From positions 496,001-560,000 of the forward strand of contig CAUWAG010000018.1 in the NCBI GenBank assembly GCA_963556695.1: a stretch of 64,000 nucleotides of DNA, given 5' to 3'. The notes beneath the pieces are model-generated. The model was not told where the DNA came from. It did no database searches and saw only the letters and a list, made by a program, of their open reading frames with translations. This DNA comes from Anthostomella pinea. Taxonomy: Eukaryota; Ascomycota; Sordariomycetes; Xylariales; Xylariaceae. This document shows positions 59,096-64,000 of the stretch, in pieces (the first letter of the stretch is position 1; each line of letters starts with the position of its first letter). The translations under genes and the position numbers were made by a program.

Positions 59096-59480
59096 TGTCG
59101 GTCGGGCAGTGCCGGTCGGTCGAGGGTGGGTGGATGGATGGGGTTGTTGGCGGCTGTGTGTAGGTAGGTAGGTGAGGTAGGTTGGTGGCGGTCGCCGTTA
59201 CGGAAAGGTCGGGGTGTTGGGTTCCATGGGCCGTGTGGATGTTTGGAAGGGCGACGATGTCGGGATGCTCTGAAGTTGGAGCTTCTCTGATAAAAGCCGT
59301 TATCGGGGAGACCCCTACTACTAAATTATTATGGGTGGCCATAGCTTCTCCGAAGCTTCAACTGCATGGAGCTATCGGTAGCTAAGCAGCTAAGGTATCG
59401 ACAGAGCTCCCCTCCAATCATTCTCAACTCGATGAACGGTCTGCCTCGGCATCAGCGACGAGGCTCAAGATAGAGATGGA
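59096..59480. other. Short divergent promoter region, SAM carrier / TilS
   Basis: 385 bp between start codons of divergent genes, with AGGTAGGTAGGTGAGGTAGG near 59160-59180 in the 5' region of the carrier gene. Confidence 0.55.
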
Positions 59481-61634
59481 ATGGGTACGATCCCACACGT
59501 CTTGCACACCGGTGCGCGACCGATTCACGTCCTTGAATTCGTCGATGCCGTCCGAGCCACTTGCCCACCTCGCTTCCCTGCGACGAGAGGCAACCAGCAC
59601 CGGCCTGTTGCTCTCGCCATCAGCGGTGGTGTCGATTCCATGGCCCTGGCCTACCTCTGTACGCGCCTCCGCCAGTTCGACCCCATGTTCAAGATCTCCG
59701 ACAACCCGGTCTCTGGCTTCCGCGCCATGATCATCGACCACCGACTTCGAGAGGGCTCGGACCGGGAAGCCGGCGCCGTGGCAGCCGCCCTCAAAACCAT
59801 GGGCGTGTCGGGCGACATCTACCCGCTCATCTGGTCCAAGGTGCTGGGCGACTACAACCACCCGAAAGACCTGCCCAACTTTGAGAGTCTCGCGCGAAAA
59901 CTTCGATACCGCAGACTGGGCGCCGCGTGCGGCTTTCGCAAGATGGCAAGTCTTATGCTTGCCCACCACGAGGACGACCAGTACGAGACCATCCTTATGC
60001 GCCTGATGCAAGGTCACGGGAGCCGGGGCCTGCGCGGCATGAGGAAGGCCTCGGATATCCCCGAGTGCGAGGGCGAGTTTGGCGCCTGGCAGAGTGGCTA
60101 TGTGGACGACCAGAACCGGCCCCAACCCTTCTACAACAACAGGCTCAGTAAGTGGCAGCGAAAGGACTTGCGGTACGAGCTGAGATCCAAGATCAACCGG
60201 CTCATGGACGAGGATGAGTCCAGGGACCATGACCAGATCGAATATGACGACTACGACCTCGAGGAGTTCTACCTGAACAAGCGAGCTATATCCTTCGATC
60301 CCTTCAATATCGCTGTCGAGGATGGCGGAGTCTGTGTCTACCGACCGTTACTGGAGTTCAGCAAGGACCGCTTGATCGCTACCTGTCTCGCCAACAACAT
60401 TCCATGGTGGGAGGACCCTACCAACCAAGACGCCACTCTCACCATGAGGAACGCCGTCAGACATCTATACAAGGGATACACTCTGCCTGTCGCCCTACAG
60501 AAGCCATCAGTCTTGGCCCTCTCCAAGAGGTGCGATGAGCAAGCCCAAGCCATCGAGGCCGAAGCCCGTAGGCTGCTCACCAAGACCATCATCCATGATT
60601 TCGAGCCCAACGTCGGCACTCTGACGGTCCAGTTTCCGGACTACGGACTAGCTCTGCCGCCAAGAGATATGCGCTCTTCGCTGCGGAGCCAGGCTCGAAG
60701 GTTGAGGCAACGAGAAGTCGCCGGACTTCTCATCCAGAGGATTCTTCTCCTAGTCAGTCCGGAATTGCAACCTTCGCCCGTCTCAAACCTGCAGAATGTT
60801 ATCTCCCGCCTCTTCCCAGCACTCTCCAACTCTGAGGATGCCAGCTCGACTGAAAAGCCGAAGGCGTTCAACATCGCCGGCATACACCTGACCCCGGTCG
60901 AGTCTGCGTCCCGAGGTTCCCAGCCAGGATCCAGTGGAGGAGGCCAACTCAGCTGGTATCTCACCCGTACGCCTTATTCCTCGACGCTTCCGGTCCCGCG
61001 CTTCCGCACCCCGTACTGGTCCGTCGAGAGCAAACGGAAGAAGGGCAGAAGGTACCAACGCTGGAAGTGGTCCCAATGGTTGCGCTGGACCCTGTGGGAC
61101 GGCCGTTTCTGGATGCGCATGACGCACCGTCTCCCCTATCGAGTCATCGTCCAGCCCTTCGTCAAGGAGCACGCGAAAGCCCTCCGCGAACTCCTCTCCC
61201 CAGACGATCGCGACCGGCTTGCCGTCGTCCTGAAGAGGTACGCGCCCGGCAAGGTGCGGTACACCCTGCCGGCCATCTACCTCGAGGAGGATCTCGATCT
61301 CGAGAACGTGGTGCCCCGGCCGGGCTACCCGAATCCCTCCTTCCAGGAGAGCGACACGAAGGGTGTGATTGGGGATCAATTCGCCCACCCCAAGGTCCTG
61401 GATGTGTCCAAGCTGAAGCTCATTGCGCTGCCGACGCTGGACATCCAGGTGCCTAAGCTGGAGGACTGGCTCGTGTACGAAGTTCGGTACAAGCGGGCTG
61501 ATCGTAGTACCCTCGAGAGTGCGGGCACGTATGATAGAACGTCTTTCGTGGACCCCAAACGGGCAAACGGGGTCTTCGTGCGCGCACCGAGGAGCCGTGC
61601 TGGCCGGCGCATATCGAGAAGACGAAATCGCTGA
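59481..61634 (+). CDS. tilS-like: tRNA(Ile)-lysidine synthetase-like, PP-loop ATPase
   Basis: A single frame of 717 aa. TilS attaches lysine to C34 of AUA-reading tRNA-Ile; in fungi a nuclear-encoded, bacterial-type enzyme is expected to act on mitochondrial tRNA (known from the family; location here inferred). The PP-loop ALAISGGVDSMALAYL (residues about 44-60) binds ATP. Further family motifs are MIIDHRLREGS, ESLARKLRYRRLGAACG, MLAHHEDDQYETILMRLMQG, GSRGLRGM, VYRPLLEFSKDRLIATC and IPWWEDPTNQDATLTMRNAVRHL. The C-terminal 300 residues are less conserved, as in fungal homologues, which are longer than bacterial TilS. The ATG at 59481 is in frame; an ATG at 59476 is not. No obvious strong mitochondrial presequence. 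Confidence 0.88.
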   Translation: MGTIPHVLHTGARPIHVLEFVDAVRATCPPRFPATRGNQHRPVALAISGGVDSMALAYLCTRLRQFDPMFKISDNPVSGFRAMIIDHRLREGSDREAGAVAAALKTMGVSGDIYPLIWSKVLGDYNHPKDLPNFESLARKLRYRRLGAACGFRKMASLMLAHHEDDQYETILMRLMQGHGSRGLRGMRKASDIPECEGEFGAWQSGYVDDQNRPQPFYNNRLSKWQRKDLRYELRSKINRLMDEDESRDHDQIEYDDYDLEEFYLNKRAISFDPFNIAVEDGGVCVYRPLLEFSKDRLIATCLANNIPWWEDPTNQDATLTMRNAVRHLYKGYTLPVALQKPSVLALSKRCDEQAQAIEAEARRLLTKTIIHDFEPNVGTLTVQFPDYGLALPPRDMRSSLRSQARRLRQREVAGLLIQRILLLVSPELQPSPVSNLQNVISRLFPALSNSEDASSTEKPKAFNIAGIHLTPVESASRGSQPGSSGGGQLSWYLTRTPYSSTLPVPRFRTPYWSVESKRKKGRRYQRWKWSQWLRWTLWDGRFWMRMTHRLPYRVIVQPFVKEHAKALRELLSPDDRDRLAVVLKRYAPGKVRYTLPAIYLEEDLDLENVVPRPGYPNPSFQESDTKGVIGDQFAHPKVLDVSKLKLIALPTLDIQVPKLEDWLVYEVRYKRADRSTLESAGTYDRTSFVDPKRANGVFVRAPRSRAGRRISRRRNR

Positions 61635-61858
61635 TGTGGATGTGTACACCCAAGTTGGCATCGTACATCGCTGGAGATTTCGTGATTATATACCCATAAG
61701 TCTGAGTGATATGATAGTTGTAAAATAGTACCCATCAAGGCCGCTCTCGTCATCGTCTGATGCCAAATCGAAAATGTACATATATATATACTTGCTCGAT
61801 TAACCCTGGTTCAGAGGGTCCCTCTCAGCTCCTGCGCTTAACTACCGACCGTTGGCCT

Positions 61859-62830
61859 CTAAGCTAGGCTTAGGAGGTCCCTCAGCACCTTCTCCCTGCA
61901 GTTCATGAGGATGCTCACATGGCCCTGGTCTTCGACCCTGAGTTGCGCCCTCTCCCCAATACGCCTCGCCAGCTCCTCGCCCATCGACAGCGGGACATTC
62001 ACATCGTGCCGTCCGTACCACAGCCGCATCGGCACCCGAAGCTCGTCCAGGCGGAACCCAAGCTCCTCCGTAAGCAGCTTACCGTCCGGAGCCCAGCCGT
62101 CCATGCCCTGTCGGAAATGCTGACGCGCGCTCGCCAACACCAGACGCATGATCTCACGGTCTCTCACCACCTGTTTGTCCTGCTCGGGCAGCTTGCGGCC
62201 CAGGCGGAAGCGGCTGCTGTCGAGCTTCTTCTCAATGGCATCCAGCAACTCGTCGTCAGAGAGTTTGGGGTTCCGCAGAAACTGCGCTGCTGAGATCCTG
62301 CCGAGCGGCTTCGCCAGCCACGGGTGCTTGAACAGCCAGAACACGATCCTATTTGCCAGCTTCGCGTGCGAGGACACCATTTCGTACGGGCCCAGGCCTG
62401 CCACTAGTGCCACCGCGGCCAGGGCTGTTGGCTCGTGGGCATGTGCGCAAGCGAGCGCGTGTGGACCGCCGGCGCTTGTGCCGATGATAATGTATCTCGA
62501 GACGTCCAGTTGCTTCGCCAGGTCTCTAATGTCTTGTGCGAAGGAGAGCAGTGTTCGCGCTGACTGCGGGCTGCTGTAGCCGATGCCGGGGCGGTCGATT
62601 GCGATGATCTTGGCTCCGAGGTCTGCTGCCGGTTGGTGCCAGAGGGCGCCTTCGAGCCTTGAGCCTGGCAGGCCGTGGAAGTAGAAGATCGGATGGCCTG
62701 ACGTTGAGCCGTAAGTGTCGTAGCTTAAGTCACGTCCATCGGGCAGCCTGATAGACCTGGGTTGTTGGTACTGCTCGTTCGTCCATTGGGCGTACCTCTT
62801 GAGAAGGGGAGTTGTGTGATATCGCCAGGG
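61859..62830 (-). CDS. Alpha/beta hydrolase, 5' exon unresolved
   Basis: A minus-strand exon open from 62830 to the stop at 61859, about 323 codons. Alpha/beta-hydrolase fold features in order: IRLPDGRDLSYDTYG, FYFHGLPGSRLEG (oxyanion HG), AIDRPGIGYSS, the nucleophile elbow IIIGTSAGGPHALACA (Ser in GxSxG), then RLWYGRHDVNVP (acid residue) and VEDQGHVSI (His). The catalytic triad is therefore present. The exon has no in-frame ATG; a stop lies at 62831-62833, where a CTAG acceptor occurs. An upstream open piece ending at the GTACGT donor at 63019 (ERRQNIAPGRAEPGFSECK) joins in phase, but it also lacks an ATG, so at least one more exon is needed. Substrate unknown. Confidence 0.75.
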   Translation of the reverse strand, partial: PWRYHTTPLLKRYAQWTNEQYQQPRSIRLPDGRDLSYDTYGSTSGHPIFYFHGLPGSRLEGALWHQPAADLGAKIIAIDRPGIGYSSPQSARTLLSFAQDIRDLAKQLDVSRYIIIGTSAGGPHALACAHAHEPTALAAVALVAGLGPYEMVSSHAKLANRIVFWLFKHPWLAKPLGRISAAQFLRNPKLSDDELLDAIEKKLDSSRFRLGRKLPEQDKQVVRDREIMRLVLASARQHFRQGMDGWAPDGKLLTEELGFRLDELRVPMRLWYGRHDVNVPLSMGEELARRIGERAQLRVEDQGHVSILMNCREKVLRDLLSLA

Positions 62831-63437
62831 CTAGCATGTCTTTGTACTGGGTGCATTGCTTGCTCGAATAGCGTATGTCAATCATCCGTATATCTTTGTG
62901 GGCATTGTCATGTCAGTTGGGCGTTGATGTAAGTCTGCACGGAGCCATCGGATAACGAATGCGGCATTGTCAAATGTTTCAATGAAGGAGTCTAGGGGAG
63001 TCGGAAAGGAGGCACGTACCTTGCACTCGCTAAAGCCAGGTTCAGCTCGCCCTGGGGCAATATTTTGCCGCCGCTCGCTCGCTGACGTGGTCTGACTTGT
63101 TGAGCTCAAGTTCCATCCCTAGTCCGCCGTCTAGCTGTTCTACGCTCGTGCATACATCATACCGCCTTTATTAGGCAGAACTTCATATACTGGCTTTATC
63201 ACTACAAGGTATCTATTCTAGACCTACACATCATCAAGCGCGATCGTATTCCCAGTATACCGCAAGTATTCCTGGTAGGGCATCCAATACACGACAATCA
63301 CACCGATTGCGAGAGGATCCAACCCATGGTATCGTCATACGGTCTCTCTCACGCAAGCCCCATTTTACACTCCATGCGACCAAGCGTAGCCGCCTTTTGT
63401 CCGACCGGCTGGATCAAAGATGAGACATCTTGCCTTA
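62831..63437. other. Gap containing possible 5' exons of the hydrolase
   Basis: About 600 bp. A candidate exon at about 63109-63020 (minus) has a good donor but no start codon. The remainder shows no coding signal. Confidence 0.4.
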
Positions 63438-64000
63438 CTAAAACCCAGTACCATTAATATCATCGCCGACAGATTTCTTGAGAGTAGCCTCAGCGAGGTC
63501 GGTGCGCAGTTTTAGCACCTTGAGCTCGCGCTGACCCTTGTCCCAGGAGGCAAGGTTGTGGCGCAACTTCTCCTCCATGACGTATTTCTGCTTCCGAATT
63601 ACTTCCTCTTCCTCCTGCAGTTGCTGATAGTGAGGTAGAAGTTCAGGCAGAACACCTGTAGTCATCGGTAAGTAGGCCGGATCTATCTGGCCGCCCGGGA
63701 TGAGTTGCGGCCCCTGGGATAGGAGAAGTTGACCCAAGCTCGGTCGGTTGCTTCCGGCGGCAGGACCCTTGGGTGGATTGAAAGGCTTTGAGTGGCCGAC
63801 AGGTGTGGAAGGCACCGACTGAGAGCTTACACTGCCTCGAGGGCCTGTAGGAATGTTGTTTGCGCCAGTGGTCGCTGCTGCCGAGGCAGGACCTGCAGCA
63901 GGTGGTAGGTTGCGGCTCTGGATAGGATTGCCCCAACCTGATGCTGTACGTCCACCGCGACTGAAACCACCTCCACGGGGGGCGACGTAGCCTCGAGGTC
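63438..64000 (-). CDS. RGG-rich, C-terminal coiled-coil protein, 5' end outside window
   Basis: The last 187 codons of a minus-strand gene whose start lies beyond position 64000. The visible N-terminal part is Arg/Gly/aromatic-rich (RGYVAPRGGGFSRGGRT), followed by Pro/Ala/Ser linkers. The last 70 residues form a predicted coiled coil (LPHYQQLQEEEEVIRKQKYV, EKLRHNLASWDKGQREL, LRTDLAEATLKK) and end DINGTGF. An RG/aromatic-rich disordered region plus a C-terminal coiled coil is the layout of Lge1, the partner of the H2B ubiquitin ligase Bre1, but I cannot confirm that family from the sequence alone. No catalytic motifs. Confidence 0.7.
   Translation of the reverse strand, partial: PRGYVAPRGGGFSRGGRTASGWGNPIQSRNLPPAAGPASAAATTGANNIPTGPRGSVSSQSVPSTPVGHSKPFNPPKGPAAGSNRPSLGQLLLSQGPQLIPGGQIDPAYLPMTTGVLPELLPHYQQLQEEEEVIRKQKYVMEEKLRHNLASWDKGQRELKVLKLRTDLAEATLKKSVGDDINGTGF

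Overview
The window is about 64 kb of nuclear DNA from a filamentous ascomycete (Pezizomycotina, possibly Sordariomycete-like). The evidence is short GT-AG introns of 50-190 nt, roughly 50-55% GC coding DNA, typical fungal housekeeping orthologues, a Tad-type LINE and a Fot1/pogo-type DNA transposon. No operons, CRISPR arrays or tRNA genes were seen. Exon boundaries were worked out by hand from reading-frame phase, splice motifs and family motifs.

Left part (1-31 kb), gene-dense. In order: the 3' end of the tRNA wybutosine enzyme TYW4/PPM2 (+); a BSC6-like MFS transporter (-); a small secreted deaminase-fold protein (+); an amidohydrolase-2 gene with an in-frame TGA (+); 2-oxoglutarate dehydrogenase E1 (-); TFIIH subunit TFB1 (+); an unrecognised protein with a C-terminal Cys cluster (+); CIA1 (+); an MHYT-domain membrane signalling protein (+); mitochondrial FAD glycerol-3-phosphate dehydrogenase GUT2 (+); and an RGS-domain protein (-).

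Middle part (31-41 kb): about 10 kb in which I find no convincing gene.

Right-middle part (41-52 kb): a type II membrane protein gene carrying an apparent 1-nt frameshift; a 1.38-kb non-autonomous Fot1/pogo-type element with 75-bp perfect terminal inverted repeats and a large internal palindrome; and a 5.6-kb Tad-type LINE. The LINE has a perfect 14-bp target-site duplication and lies inside the first intron of a small Cys-rich gene, whose first exon (28 nt) is thereby stranded about 5.8 kb from its second exon. This is the most informative structure in the window.

Right part (53-64 kb), gene-dense again: a second small Cys-containing MC-initiated protein (+); a WDR48/Bun107-type WD40 activator of deubiquitinases (+, 7 exons); a PET8-type mitochondrial S-adenosylmethionine carrier (-) sharing a short divergent promoter region with a TilS-type tRNA(Ile)-lysidine synthetase (+); an alpha/beta hydrolase (-); and the C-terminal part of an RGG-rich, coiled-coil protein (-) running off the window.

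Several genes serve mitochondria or cofactor metabolism: KGD1 and GUT2 in respiration, the SAM carrier supplying mitochondrial methyl donor, TilS in (probably mitochondrial) tRNA-Ile maturation, and CIA1 in cytosolic Fe-S assembly. This is ordinary conserved gene content, not a functional cluster.
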